DNA of 28,207 bases from a virus, in the IMG/VR virus record IMGVR_UViG_3300035703_000352, positions 1 through 28,207 of that record; one strand, given 5' to 3'. Below are positions 1 to 9,166 of the stretch, piece after piece. Position 1 is the first letter of the stretch, and each line of letters starts with the position of its first letter. The position numbers and the translations under genes were made by a program. Under the pieces are notes generated by a model, which was not told the DNA's origin, searched no databases, and saw only the letters and a list, made by a program, of their open reading frames with translations.

Positions 1-246
1 TGATCGGACGCGGTGACACGGCGATACTCGCCCGCGTTTGGCCCTGTATCAAACCGCACGACCCAGTTCACGTATCGGCCAGAAGTGGACAGGTTCAAAA
101 CGCCCGTTCCGCTGACATCGAATCGAGTTGTCGATACCGTTCCCTGAGCCGTGAACGGGACGCACTCGCTTTCGAGAGGCTGATAGAACTTGTTCACGTC
201 GGAAGGATCGCAAGCGTATTGCTCGATGTCCAGAACCCCGTCATAC
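1..246. repeat. Left copy of terminal overlap (circular assembly)
   Basis: Bases 3-246 match 27964-28207 at a constant offset of 27961. Within the match there is one substitution (C at 119, T at 28080); base 2 also differs but lies at the extreme edge. The overlap falls in the middle of a protein-coding gene, so it is best read as the closure overlap of a circular or circularly permuted genome of about 27,961 bp, not as a biological terminal repeat. Confidence 0.93.
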
Positions 247-1463
247 GCCGCGTTGCCGCCTCTGATGAGTTGGTTCAACTGCAACCGCTCCGATGCACGT
301 ACCGTCGTTTGACCTGCAACCGTAGCCCATCGAGTTGTAGACGTGGACTCAGGAATCAACGTAGCGACCACGATCTTCACCGCGCCAAGTGAACGCAGCC
401 ATGCGCAGATGTCCAAAATCTCGCTGTACGTTGATGCCGCAGTCTGTGCTTGCGCTAGATCGTTCCGACCGTAGGCCACGATAGCGACGAACGGAGAGCC
501 GTTCATCATGTTCTGAATGAGTCGTTGCCGACGCGGGGTATCGGTGTCACTGTTCCACCTAGCCTCATCGCCGCCGACGCCAATGTTCAGGACCGCCGCG
601 CCTCGTTCGGTGTACGTGTTTGATGCGCCCGCCGAGTAAGCCGAGAGCGTCCCAGAGAAAGCCCGGTTCGCCCATGCCGTCCACGCCGCCGCGTAAGGGT
701 AGAACGGCTGCGCCACGTCGCCGGTGCCCGCCGCGATGGAGTCCGATAGGACGACGCACGGAAGGAAGTTAGGCTTGCCGCGACCTCGGACCGCGTTAGC
801 CCGAACTAGGTTCGCCGTTGCCGTTGCCACCCCGCCCGTACTGTTGCTCGTGAGCGTCCCCGCGCCCGCCGCCGGAACGTTTGCCGGGTTCGTGTCATTG
901 TCATAGATGGTGAACGCCTTTCCGTTGATTGTTGCCGATGAGTTGAACTGGTTCTCCATCGGAATGAAGTATTCGCCCGTTGCCGTTTGGACCCGAAGTT
1001 GATACCGGATAGCTACTCCGGGAGTGAACCGGATGTTTACTTCATCGGTTTCAACGTAGCTGTCTACCGGGACCGTGATTGACGACGCGCCGTTGAATGT
1101 GCAGTTGACCCACGAAGATGTATCATCATTGAATACCGATGCGGTGAGCGTGACGGTGTTGAATCCGTTCGCTTCATTCCATCCGCTTGCCGCCGTTCCC
1201 GACACCTTGCCGAATCCGTTGTAGATGAGAGTGATCCCTCGCCCAGTGAACGACGGCTGAACGCACGTTTGAATAAGGCACGTCGCCGAAGCGTCAGACC
1301 GGAACAAAGAGCCGTTCTGAATAGACGTGTATCCGTTCTGGCCTCCGAGAATCGAACCCTTCCCCGTGTTGTACGCCGCCTTGGACGCTCCCGCGTTGGC
1401 TAGGTTGTTCGTCAGAGCCTCAATCAAGCCCGCTACCTGCGGACGGTTAAGCCCCTTCGCCAT
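1..1463 (-). CDS. SGNH/GDSL-family hydrolase, probable tail protein (N-terminal 487 codons; continues at the other contig end)
   Basis: The gene starts with ATG at 1463, overlapping the previous stop as TAATG, and stays open to base 1. It then continues in frame at 27961 down to 27757, giving a 555-residue protein. Residues 1-230 look like a beta-rich virion part (Ser/Thr/Asn/Gly-rich). Residues 237-250 hold block I of SGNH hydrolases, VVLSDSIAAGTG, with Ser242 the expected nucleophile. Block II is NIGVGG near residue 292, and block III is YGRND with Asn334. Family members remove ester-linked acyl groups, often from polysaccharides. As the third gene after the fibre-like protein it probably acts at the tail tip on a host surface glycan, which is inference. 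Block I has Ser where Gly is usual (SDSI for GDSL). Confidence 0.87.
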   Translation of the reverse strand, partial: MAKGLNRPQVAGLIEALTNNLANAGASKAAYNTGKGSILGGQNGYTSIQNGSLFRSDASATCLIQTCVQPSFTGRGITLIYNGFGKVSGTAASGWNEANGFNTVTLTASVFNDDTSSWVNCTFNGASSITVPVDSYVETDEVNIRFTPGVAIRYQLRVQTATGEYFIPMENQFNSSATINGKAFTIYDNDTNPANVPAAGAGTLTSNSTGGVATATANLVRANAVRGRGKPNFLPCVVLSDSIAAGTGDVAQPFYPYAAAWTAWANRAFSGTLSAYSAGASNTYTERGAAVLNIGVGGDEARWNSDTDTPRRQRLIQNMMNGSPFVAIVAYGRNDLAQAQTAASTYSEILDICAWLRSLGAVKIVVATLIPESTSTTRWATVAGQTTVRASERLQLNQLIRGGNAAYDGVLDIEQYACDPSDVNKFYQPLESECVPFTAQGTVSTTRFDVSGTGVLNLSTSGRYVNWVVRFDTGPNAGEYRRVTASD

Positions 1464-1804
1464 TAGTTCCCACCTCGGCCAAAGACGTTGTAGCCGCTCG
1501 TCACCGCGATTTCGATAGGGTACCGGGACTTGTTGGTCTCAAAGTCGCTTTCGTACGTCGCCCCGCCCGTGCTGATTCGCACATCGCCGGTAAGCAATAC
1601 GCGAACGAAAGAGCCGTTCGCCGGGATCGCCAATGCGTCGGCAAACTCGAACGCCGTCGTCGCGCTGATGGTCGCCGTGAACGACGCGGAAACTTGGTTT
1701 CCGAACTCGTCGCAGTAGTAGCCGCTGATGGTGACGGAACCCGCCGAGCCTAGTAGCCGGATGGATTCGAGAGTCGCGCTTGAGTCAACAATGTTTGTAG
1801 GCAT
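1463..1804 (-). CDS. Small tail-associated protein, beta-rich
   Basis: A 113-residue protein, rich in Ser, Thr, Gly and Ala with alternating hydrophobic residues, so probably an all-beta fold. It has no signal peptide, membrane segment or known catalytic motif. It lies 4 bases after the 1006-residue fibre-like gene and overlaps the SGNH hydrolase gene by one base (TAATG), so it is almost certainly made with them. A fibre-attachment or tail-tip accessory role is inferred from position only; I do not recognise the family. Confidence 0.75.
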   Translation of the reverse strand: MPTNIVDSSATLESIRLLGSAGSVTISGYYCDEFGNQVSASFTATISATTAFEFADALAIPANGSFVRVLLTGDVRISTGGATYESDFETNKSRYPIEIAVTSGYNVFGRGGN

Positions 1805-1808
1805 GGCT

Positions 1809-4800
1809 TTATGAGAAGGTTATCCCGTCCTCGCTAGTCTTACAGACGGCTGAGCCGCCCACAAGGTGCAAGAGGCCAATACGAACCAGCCCGCCCGCCC
1901 CTACGCTGTCCCTGGCGTCGATTTCCGCATCGTCAACGCCGGTAAGGTTGGTCGTCTGTTCAGCGAAAAGAGCATTTAACTCCGAGTCGTAAGCGCGAAC
2001 GTAGACCGTTCCCGCGTTCAGACGGTAGGTGAAAATCAGACCGTCCGCCCTGATGCACGTTGTCGCGTGGTCCGCCGTTCCTATGGTAATCGCCAATGTC
2101 AGTACCCCGTCCTCGTCCTCGGCCCGATAAACGTAAGCCGTGCCCGCTTCGACCGTCGTCACATACAGGACGTTTTTGGTCCCCTGCTTGGCGTACTGGA
2201 TGCTCACGGATTCGACATCCGTCTTTCCGGTGTCCAGTTCCGACCATGCGAAGACCTCGTTTTCGGAGTATCCAATCCTCAGCGTCCCGTCCCGCACGTA
2301 GGCCCGCGCATGACGCAAAGACCGGCTGACATCATAGGCCAATGGCGGTTCTGCGGTGCTAGGTGCTTGTCTGAATGACGTTCGATCCCGTTCACGGTTG
2401 ACCAGAACGCGGTTCGCCGATAGGAATGGGGACGTGCCCTGCCTCAGCTCGGTCGTGATGTCCCGGTTCCCCTTCGCGTAGTCCGTCCCTGTCTCGTACC
2501 GTCCTATCGTGTCCGTTTGGTCCGTGCCGGTCGTCGCGCCGCCGGTCGTTTCGTACTGAACGATGGTCGCATCGTTGTAAGGTTCGGCATCATCCTCGAA
2601 TACAATGCCCTCAGACCGTGCCCGGAATAGCTTTCCGAACGCCAGTGGCGTCTCCGGCTTGAGCGGGTCGTATGCCGAACCGTCCCAAACGCCGCGCCCC
2701 GCGCCGGGATAGGACGACACCACGTCAAACATCGCCTGTGCTTCGATGGTGATCGTGCCGCTAACGTCAACCTGCACCCAGTCCGTCCACAACTCGGAAG
2801 CGTAATTCCACGTCATGCCGCCCGCGCCAGCGTGGAGAAACTCCAGCCCGTTTGTATGGTAGGTGTCCGGGAAACTGCCTGCCGCCGTCGCCGTCCAGCC
2901 GGTGACGTAGTTCGCGAAGCTGATTCCCTCGGTGATGCTGAACCATCGGTAATAGTCCGTTCCCGTGTTGACGTTCACGAACGCCAGGTGAGGCCAGTCC
3001 GACTCACGTCCGTCGGATCGAAGGAAAAGGAAAGGGGTTAAGGTCGTCGTGTCACTCGGCGAAGTCCAGCCCGAGCCGAGCTTGGCGAACGGAGCCAGAA
3101 GCCGAAACGATGAATCCACTTTTCGTTCTAATCGGATGTAGTCGATCTCGTACGTTTCGCCGTCCACCAGACCGGTAAGCGCAATCGAGTCGATGAAGTC
3201 GACGCCCCAGCCGAGTTTGTACTGATCCTGCGGATCGGTCGCGTCCGGGTTTCCGCCGGGGTTGTCGATGGGAAAACGGCTGTCCTTTTCCTCAACGTCG
3301 TCAACTTCGGAAGTCGCGCAAGCCAAGTCGATGTCCACGTCAACGTAGGTTCCCGCGCCGCCCGTCTGCGCATCCCACGTTTCGCCCGCGATGCCGACCG
3401 TGAAAGGTTGGTTCGCGTTCACGGTGGATCTGATCCGAAGCCTCAGATACCGATACCCTTCACTGACGATCTGCGTTGGCGTCCACGTTGTCGAACCCGC
3501 GCCGCCCGCGATAGCAAGCCGCAATGCACCGGAGACGATAGACTGAGTGGTATTCGCGCCAGCCGTCCAGTCCGTCGTGCTTGACCCGTCGTAGAGCTGC
3601 ACGTTTGACGCATGGGCCAGCGTGAACGAATTGAAGCGTCGGCCAAGAATCATCAGCCGCCAGTCCCGCGTATCCTCGCCCGCGTTGGTGAGCGACGATG
3701 GTTTGAGCCACACCCGAATAGGCGTCTTCTCGTCCGCGCCGATGCCGGATTGTAGGACGCCGTTCACCGTGGAGCCGATGGTATAGCGTTTCTGCGTGAT
3801 GGTCTGGTCCGAGTCGTTCAGGTTGATGGTCGTTAGGTTGATGTCCGGTCCGCCAGCGTAGAGCGTTGATAGTGCCCACGCTTGCAGCGTTGAAGGGTAG
3901 CTATCAGTCCACCGTCTCGACCGGCCCCGAAGTTTGTACACTGTGTCTGGTTCGCCGATCGCGGTGAGTGACCCGGTAGCGGTTTCCATCGGTCCCGCAA
4001 CGCACGTAACGGAAAGGTCGTTTCCGTTTGCCGTGTTGGTCACTTGCTTCGGAGCCGAGCCGGTAGTCGTGTACGCCGGGAAACTCAGATCGTCGTACGT
4101 GATCTCAGTTACGCAAACGCCGGTTCTGGTCCCGCTGTCCTGACTTGTCTGGTTGGCAAGCGTCCACACCGCGAGCCGGTCAACTTCCCACGTCGTCGTG
4201 ATGGTTTCAACGATGGTCGCCGTGGCCGTGTGCGGTGCCGGTCGCCCGTTCGTGATGGTCGCGCCAGCCTCGCCGCCTACCTGCGCTTTCTCGTAAAACC
4301 GGCAATACCGGCCCGCGATGCCGTCAGGATAAGCCGATCCGAAGTCGAACTCGAACCGCCCCGCGTTGATCGCGCTTTCGAGAGGTTCATAGGGGAACCC
4401 GTCCGTGTCCACCGCGCCCGCGTCCCACTCGTCCAAGGTAAGGATGTCTACCCATTCCTCGACGTCGAGCCAGACCTCGTATGAACCGTCCGACTGGCTG
4501 AACGAATCATCGAATACGAGCGGAGTAGGTGGACCGGACACGTACCTTTCGTCATCCGTCGCCACGCCGCCAAGTCCGCTTTCGGCTTGCGCTAGGTACT
4601 CACGCTCCCGAGCCGTGCCGGAGATTATGCGAACTACGCCGATGATGGGCGGCGGAATGATCGTGTCGCGCCACGTCACTTCCAGACTGAACTGAGATTC
4701 TGAGCCACCGTTCGGTGACGGGTCAGGAAAGACGACGATCTGGTTGGTCACGTTCCGCGACATCCCAAGATCGCCGGAGACGCTAAGACGACGAGTCCGA

Positions 4801-4829
4801 CCGGTTGCGAATGAAGCGATGACGGCCAC
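1809..4829 (-). CDS. Large tail fibre-like / host-contact protein
   Basis: A 1006-residue protein of mostly beta character. Residues about 430-560 resemble a carbohydrate-binding jelly roll, with repeated aromatic residues and a segment on 'regions of the axis' type (WTPTQIVSEGYRYLRLRI). The last 200 residues show short recurring strands (NVLYVTT, TAYVYRA, GLIFTYR, TVYVRAY) like blades of a beta-propeller. Together with its place after the tape measure and tail-tip genes, this fits the main fibre or receptor-contact protein of the tail. The start is GTG at 4829 with an in-frame TAA two codons upstream and no clear Shine-Dalgarno sequence. An intrinsic terminator lies only 23 bases upstream. 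Exact family not recognised. Confidence 0.8.
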   Translation of the reverse strand: MAVIASFATGRTRRLSVSGDLGMSRNVTNQIVVFPDPSPNGGSESQFSLEVTWRDTIIPPPIIGVVRIISGTAREREYLAQAESGLGGVATDDERYVSGPPTPLVFDDSFSQSDGSYEVWLDVEEWVDILTLDEWDAGAVDTDGFPYEPLESAINAGRFEFDFGSAYPDGIAGRYCRFYEKAQVGGEAGATITNGRPAPHTATATIVETITTTWEVDRLAVWTLANQTSQDSGTRTGVCVTEITYDDLSFPAYTTTGSAPKQVTNTANGNDLSVTCVAGPMETATGSLTAIGEPDTVYKLRGRSRRWTDSYPSTLQAWALSTLYAGGPDINLTTINLNDSDQTITQKRYTIGSTVNGVLQSGIGADEKTPIRVWLKPSSLTNAGEDTRDWRLMILGRRFNSFTLAHASNVQLYDGSSTTDWTAGANTTQSIVSGALRLAIAGGAGSTTWTPTQIVSEGYRYLRLRIRSTVNANQPFTVGIAGETWDAQTGGAGTYVDVDIDLACATSEVDDVEEKDSRFPIDNPGGNPDATDPQDQYKLGWGVDFIDSIALTGLVDGETYEIDYIRLERKVDSSFRLLAPFAKLGSGWTSPSDTTTLTPFLFLRSDGRESDWPHLAFVNVNTGTDYYRWFSITEGISFANYVTGWTATAAGSFPDTYHTNGLEFLHAGAGGMTWNYASELWTDWVQVDVSGTITIEAQAMFDVVSSYPGAGRGVWDGSAYDPLKPETPLAFGKLFRARSEGIVFEDDAEPYNDATIVQYETTGGATTGTDQTDTIGRYETGTDYAKGNRDITTELRQGTSPFLSANRVLVNRERDRTSFRQAPSTAEPPLAYDVSRSLRHARAYVRDGTLRIGYSENEVFAWSELDTGKTDVESVSIQYAKQGTKNVLYVTTVEAGTAYVYRAEDEDGVLTLAITIGTADHATTCIRADGLIFTYRLNAGTVYVRAYDSELNALFAEQTTNLTGVDDAEIDARDSVGAGGLVRIGLLHLVGGSAVCKTSEDGITFS

Positions 4830-4851
4830 GATTTACAGACGGCTCAGACGC

Positions 4852-4881
4852 AAAAAAGCCCCACCGGTTAGGGTGAGGCTT
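4852..4881 (-). terminator. Intrinsic terminator reading leftward
   Basis: On the minus strand AAGCCTCACC pairs with GGTGGGGCTT (one T-G wobble) around a 6-base loop, followed by a run of six T (counting the last two stem bases). It stands 6 bases after the stop of the 58-residue gene at 4888-5064 and 23 bases before the GTG of the fibre-like gene, inside what otherwise looks like one late transcription unit. Confidence 0.85.
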
Positions 4882-4887
4882 GTTCCG

Positions 4888-5064
4888 TTAGCCGTTGTTG
4901 GGGTGGTCCGCGTATTGGTTCAGCATCTTAATGATGCCTTTGATCGTCGGATCAAACTCAATAACTTCGATCTCGCTGCTGTACATACTCTCTCCATCGC
5001 AATCCCGCACCATCGCCGCTATCGCCGGGATCGACTTCAATTCGGAGTCACTGCCGGCACTCAT
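4888..5064 (-). CDS. Small acidic hypothetical protein in a two-gene cassette
   Basis: A 58-residue acidic protein (SEIEVIEFDPTIKGIIK in its middle) with no recognised motif. The ATG at 5064 is preferred; an in-frame ATG at 5082 would add six residues. Neither has a strong Shine-Dalgarno site. Support for a real gene is the intrinsic terminator right behind its stop, protein-like composition, and the absence of another minus-strand gene in the 555-base gap. It points away from the HTH gene at 5173, forming a divergent pair. It could be a small virion protein or an accessory (moron) product. Confidence 0.5.
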   Translation of the reverse strand: MSAGSDSELKSIPAIAAMVRDCDGESMYSSEIEVIEFDPTIKGIIKMLNQYADHPNNG

Positions 5065-5172
5065 GCGACTTCGCGCCACCATCCCGCACCATGAACGGCC
5101 CCGAGCCGACGACGTTCGAAACTGGGTCGGAGCCGAGCCGCAAGACGCAACACGAATCAGGACAGAAAGACA

Positions 5173-5388
5173 ATGAGCATCGAACTCATTGATGTTTCCA
5201 TGACCTACGGAACCGCCGTCCAGATCGCCGAACGCTGCGGACTCAACTGCGCCACCGTTCACCGTGCTTTCAGCGAAAGCCGGTTCCCGACATTCAACAT
5301 TTTCGGCACGACCGTCGCGAGATTGGCCGACGCCGAAGCGTATTTTCGGTCCACCAAACGGGGACCACGACCAAAGAACCAACGCTAA
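5173..5388 (+). CDS. Helix-turn-helix DNA-binding protein on the strand opposite the tail genes
   Basis: A 71-residue protein. Residues 14-40 (AVQIAERCGLNCATVHRAFS) form a helix-turn-helix, followed by a beta-turn-like wing (FPTFNIFGTTVARL) and a short helix (ADAEAYFRS), the layout of excisionase/MerR-like small phage regulators. It ends in a basic GPRPK tail that may touch the minor groove. The start ATG at 5173 follows an AGGA at 5158-5161. Its stop overlaps the stop of the convergent tail-tip gene by three bases. Being the only plus-strand gene within the structural block, it is likely an independently expressed accessory regulator. The target is unknown; regulation of its divergent neighbour is one option. 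Confidence 0.72.
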   Translation: MSIELIDVSMTYGTAVQIAERCGLNCATVHRAFSESRFPTFNIFGTTVARLADAEAYFRSTKRGPRPKNQR

Positions 5389-7736
5389 GGCACTTCAACC
5401 GTTCGCCCCGGTGTCTGAGCCGCAATAAGCTCGCCGCCGGGGTAGATCATGCTTTTGGTAACGCTAGCTCGCTGCTGCATCATCGAAACGATAGCAACCG
5501 AACTACCGCCACGGTTCAAGATCGTTCCGCCCGTGTAGCTTGCCATGCGCGTCTCGAATCCCGATTCTTCCAGAACGAACTCCACGGTGAGAGCCGAGAT
5601 ACGCAACGTCCGCCGACCGTCCAGCGCAACCAAGTCGCCACGCCAAACCGGAGAACCGTCGGACTTGTAAAGCATCCGCGAAGTGAAGCTACCGATCCAG
5701 TACCGCGCGGACACCTTGGGATAGATCGACTCGACCGCCCGAGAACAAGCATCCTCGCTGGTGAACCTCGGATCAATCACGCCGAAGATGCGCGGTTCCC
5801 CTAGCCAGTTGTCCGGTCTAAGGCTTGGCACAGTGTCCACCTCCTGAGAAGCCGTATCGACTTTGTAGGCTTGCACGACCTGCCGCGTCCGTGGATTGTA
5901 GCCTGTACAACGAACCTCGTTGGCCTCGATGCTGAGCGGCTGGTCCGTGTACGTCCAGTAGAGTTGTGTCGCCGGTTTGCTCGCTGCTACCGCGTCGTCG
6001 CTTGTCCGGTAAAGCGTAATGTCCGGAGTCGTGCTGAGGGTGTCCGGGTCCAGAAATACGGCTTTCGGATTCGCGCCCGATGATTGCGGGACCATGCCCC
6101 AGACGAAGCCGCCAGCGTAGGTGCCGACCAGCCGCGCAATTTCCTCATAAGGCGTCGTGCCGATTTCGGACTGAGCGTTGAACGCTACGTTCGGATCTGA
6201 ATTGGGAATGGAAGGAAGGATGAACCCCAACGCTTCTAGGTCCATGTCCGCGTTCGCCACGCCGCAGGAGTAGTACAGAAACTGAATGATCGAATCCCAG
6301 AAGACGGACGGGTCCGCCGCTTCCGATAGGCTGATCCCGTCGTATGGGATGCGCTCGCGCAGTTGCAGGTTCTGCGCGATGTACATTCGGTCCCGAACCG
6401 TGCATCGAAGCCGCGCCGCTTCGTCGTAGCTGGCGTCCTCGAATTCCGGTTCGGTCATCACGCCATCGAGAAGGATGTTCGTGCCGTCCATGACGCGAAC
6501 CGGCCGATTTCCGAGAGTGAGCAACAACGCCACGTCGGACGATTCAACGGTTTCCGGTGCCTTGATCGTGAACGCGAACTCCACGCCGCCGGGATCATCC
6601 GGGACCGATAGCACGGGAGCGGGATTGGCGAGGATGTACGGAGTGATGTCGAACTCTTCCGAGTCGTCCGTGTCCTCGAAAGTCGCGCCGTATGCCGCAT
6701 GGACGCCGTAGACGAATGGCGTGTAATCCCCATCGCCCGCAAGCGAAACTTTCAGTAGCACGTCTCGATCCGTCCCGTTTGGCGTGAAAGCCGATCCCGC
6801 CGGGTCAACGACCGCAACCGCTGAGACGACGTTCGTCGTGTCCGGTGCCCCGAGATACGGCTGATCGCCCAAGACATAGGCGTTCGTGACCGATGGAGCG
6901 ATAGCCCCGTTCGCCCGAGTCTCAAGCGTCCGACCGACTTCTGGAGCGACCGCGAGACTGATAGACAGTGATGTCAGGTAGCCCGAAGTCTCGAACTGCA
7001 ACGGTGCCAGCTCCCAGTTTGGCGATGCCGTTGGGGAATAGACCCAGAACGGTTCGTGAGCAAGAATGACCGGGTTCACCGCGTCTTCCGCGATGTCCTC
7101 GAACGTAAAGATGAACCCGTCGCCCGAAGTCAGCGAGTAGATCAGAAGATCACGCCGCCGCATGGGGATGATCAGGTAGTTAGCGTACACGTTATTCTGA
7201 GCCGCGCCGCCCTGAATCCCGATGTTCCCGCCGCCGAGGATCACGCCGTCTTTCTGAACCAGAATGTCGCCGTTCGTCTGGAATTGGAGCGACACGCCGA
7301 CCGCGCCGGTTCCGCCAGAATCCCATCCGCACTCGAAGTACACACCGTCCGAACTGTTCTCGATGTTGTACGTGTAGAAGCTAACGAACCATCCACGATT
7401 CACGCCGTATGACGCCGTGGTGACGATGCTCGATGCACCCATCTGAGTACCGCGAACGATGCGAACCGGCCCCGCTCCCCGGTTGTCTACCATCATCCAA
7501 TCAGTACCCGCGGTGATGCCGAAGTCCGTAAGCGTGAGCCGCGTGTAAATGCCCGTGTTCGACGTATCCCACGCCGGATAAAGCGGTGCCGGTCGCAGCA
7601 TCGCCGTCCCGCCTACCGGTTCTACCCATGCGTCTTGATTGTCCTGCCCGTTCAGGAATAGCTTCTCCGCCGTCATCCCGATGCGTGGCTTATCGAGCCG
7701 CCGTTGGGACGTGTCGATCAGAACCTGAATCGCCAT
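5385..7736 (-). CDS. Tail-tip / baseplate hub-like protein
   Basis: A 783-residue protein encoded right after the tape measure gene (TAATG overlap at 7736), the usual place of distal-tail and hub proteins. Residues about 65-260 look like a jelly-roll (LamG-like) domain with many aromatic and Gly residues. Residues about 420-580 contain a segment (GTTPYEEIARLVGTYAGGFV) of the type seen in hub proteins of the gpD/XkdQ kind, where a short helix-rich insert follows beta strands. The C-terminal 150 residues again look beta-rich (RISALTVEFVLEESGFET). It probably combines Dit-like and hub-like functions at the tail tip. The family assignment is by architecture and position. Confidence 0.72.
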   Translation of the reverse strand: MAIQVLIDTSQRRLDKPRIGMTAEKLFLNGQDNQDAWVEPVGGTAMLRPAPLYPAWDTSNTGIYTRLTLTDFGITAGTDWMMVDNRGAGPVRIVRGTQMGASSIVTTASYGVNRGWFVSFYTYNIENSSDGVYFECGWDSGGTGAVGVSLQFQTNGDILVQKDGVILGGGNIGIQGGAAQNNVYANYLIIPMRRRDLLIYSLTSGDGFIFTFEDIAEDAVNPVILAHEPFWVYSPTASPNWELAPLQFETSGYLTSLSISLAVAPEVGRTLETRANGAIAPSVTNAYVLGDQPYLGAPDTTNVVSAVAVVDPAGSAFTPNGTDRDVLLKVSLAGDGDYTPFVYGVHAAYGATFEDTDDSEEFDITPYILANPAPVLSVPDDPGGVEFAFTIKAPETVESSDVALLLTLGNRPVRVMDGTNILLDGVMTEPEFEDASYDEAARLRCTVRDRMYIAQNLQLRERIPYDGISLSEAADPSVFWDSIIQFLYYSCGVANADMDLEALGFILPSIPNSDPNVAFNAQSEIGTTPYEEIARLVGTYAGGFVWGMVPQSSGANPKAVFLDPDTLSTTPDITLYRTSDDAVAASKPATQLYWTYTDQPLSIEANEVRCTGYNPRTRQVVQAYKVDTASQEVDTVPSLRPDNWLGEPRIFGVIDPRFTSEDACSRAVESIYPKVSARYWIGSFTSRMLYKSDGSPVWRGDLVALDGRRTLRISALTVEFVLEESGFETRMASYTGGTILNRGGSSVAIVSMMQQRASVTKSMIYPGGELIAAQTPGRTVEVP

Positions 7737-9166
7737 TACCGCACCTGAACCCGGTTTCCGCCCGTGCGAACCGCGGCAATTTGAAGCCCGATGGTCTCCG
7801 CGAGAATGGCTTTCACTGCCTCATTCAAGTGATGCTGAGCCTTGGCCGATGCCGACGCGCCGGGATTCAGTCCGCCCATTGCCCTAGTTAGGTTGACTTG
7901 AGAAGCCGCGTTCCTTCCCGCCGTGCCACCGCCTAGGATTTGCTCCGATAGATCAACCTGTCTCTGTTGAAGGTCAACCAGCTTCCGCGTGTTTGTTGCG
8001 ACTTGGGTCATGGCAGCCTGAACCGGATCGCCCGGCTTACGCTCAACCGGCCCGGAATCCTTGAGGAACTCCTTTTCCGCATTGGTCAACCGCTTCATGG
8101 TCAGTTCGCGGGTCATCTGAAGGATGTTCTCGAACCCGCCCATATTCTCGGAAAGAGCCTGCATCTCAGCTATGCCCTTCGCGACGCGCTCCTTATTGAA
8201 CGCTGCCGTGCCAAGAACAATGTCAGCCGCCGCAGACATGGACTGAGCGAAGTTCTCAATGCGAACCGGAAGCGTAGACAACTCGGCGATGAATGATCGC
8301 ATGGCGCCCTTCACGTCCTTTTCCCCGAATATGCCAACCGCGCCCATGACCTCGCGGGTAAACGACTGAACCACTCCAGACTGCGAAAGCACGTTCAACT
8401 CCTTTCCAAACTGACGCATGAGAGGCAGTAGAACCGCGTTGATCTCGTTGCCGATGCTAATGAACGCCTCGTTTATGTCGGTCTCGATGTTCTCGCGCTC
8501 GTTCTTGATGGAGTTCCCGGACCTCGGAAGAGCCGCAAGCCCCGCCACAATCTCACGGATAAACCGATCCGAAGTGACGCCCATGCGTTGAAGCTGCTCA
8601 GTGTCCGACGTGCCAAACCGTTGCGCCACGACTTGCCGAATCTGCGGCACCCGCTCTTGAATTTGAAGAAGTTCTTCCGCGCTGATCTTGCCTTTTGCCG
8701 CGATTTGGGTCAGAGCCAGCAAAACGCCGTCTAGTTCGGCCTTGCCGCCACCAACGAGCGCAAGAGCGTTCCCGAATTGGGTAATCGCGGATGCCGCAGT
8801 CTCGAATCCGATGCCCGCCGCTTGTAGCCGAACCGCGCCCTGAATAGCCTCTTGAAATCCGAGTCCCGGAGCCTTGGCCGCTTCCTTCAATACCTCAAGC
8901 TGATAAGCTAGATTCTCCGCCGATCCTGCGTAAGCCTCAAGTCCCTTGAGAAGCGCTTCACGGTCGCCCGCCGCTTTACTCGCAGCGTCGGCGAACAAGG
9001 CGATACCGCCAGCCGCGACCGCCATAGGCAGAGCTATACCAGCGATGTTCGACTTGAGTTTCCCCATCTGGCCGGTGAACGAACGGACCTCGGCCCCCAT
9101 GCGCTTCATTCCCGCGCTTATCCGGTCGTGAAGCCGAAATTCTGTTACCAGTACCTCTTCTGCCAT
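7736..9166 (-). CDS. Tape measure protein
   Basis: A 476-residue, mostly helical protein. The N-terminus (residues 5-60) matches tape-measure proteins: a short conserved block (FRLHDRISAGMKRMG), then an Ala/Gly-rich hydrophobic stretch (IALPMAVAAGGIALFADA). Residues about 85-215 fit the conserved tape-measure domain, including GISFxxA-like and EELLQIQERVPQ segments. It sets tail length and fills the tail tube before DNA ejection. At about 0.15 nm per residue it would specify a tail near 70 nm. Its ATG overlaps the stop of the -1 frame of the chaperone gene (TAATG), as expected for the G/GT-tape measure order of siphophages. Confidence 0.9.
   Translation of the reverse strand: MAEEVLVTEFRLHDRISAGMKRMGAEVRSFTGQMGKLKSNIAGIALPMAVAAGGIALFADAASKAAGDREALLKGLEAYAGSAENLAYQLEVLKEAAKAPGLGFQEAIQGAVRLQAAGIGFETAASAITQFGNALALVGGGKAELDGVLLALTQIAAKGKISAEELLQIQERVPQIRQVVAQRFGTSDTEQLQRMGVTSDRFIREIVAGLAALPRSGNSIKNERENIETDINEAFISIGNEINAVLLPLMRQFGKELNVLSQSGVVQSFTREVMGAVGIFGEKDVKGAMRSFIAELSTLPVRIENFAQSMSAAADIVLGTAAFNKERVAKGIAEMQALSENMGGFENILQMTRELTMKRLTNAEKEFLKDSGPVERKPGDPVQAAMTQVATNTRKLVDLQQRQVDLSEQILGGGTAGRNAASQVNLTRAMGGLNPGASASAKAQHHLNEAVKAILAETIGLQIAAVRTGGNRVQVR

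Noticed and set aside
1118-1131. Third copy of the TGTATCAT operator half-site
   Set aside because: A single partial match in the SGNH hydrolase coding sequence with no pairing arm and no promoter nearby; chance match.
5091-5192. A 33-codon plus-strand ORF overlapping the HTH start
   Set aside because: Low-complexity, no SD, and it ends within the HTH gene in another frame. A leader-peptide role cannot be excluded but is not supported.
4888-5382. The 164-codon minus-strand version of the small acidic gene
   Set aside because: Its first 106 codons are antisense to the HTH gene and look like random translation; only the last 58 codons look like protein.
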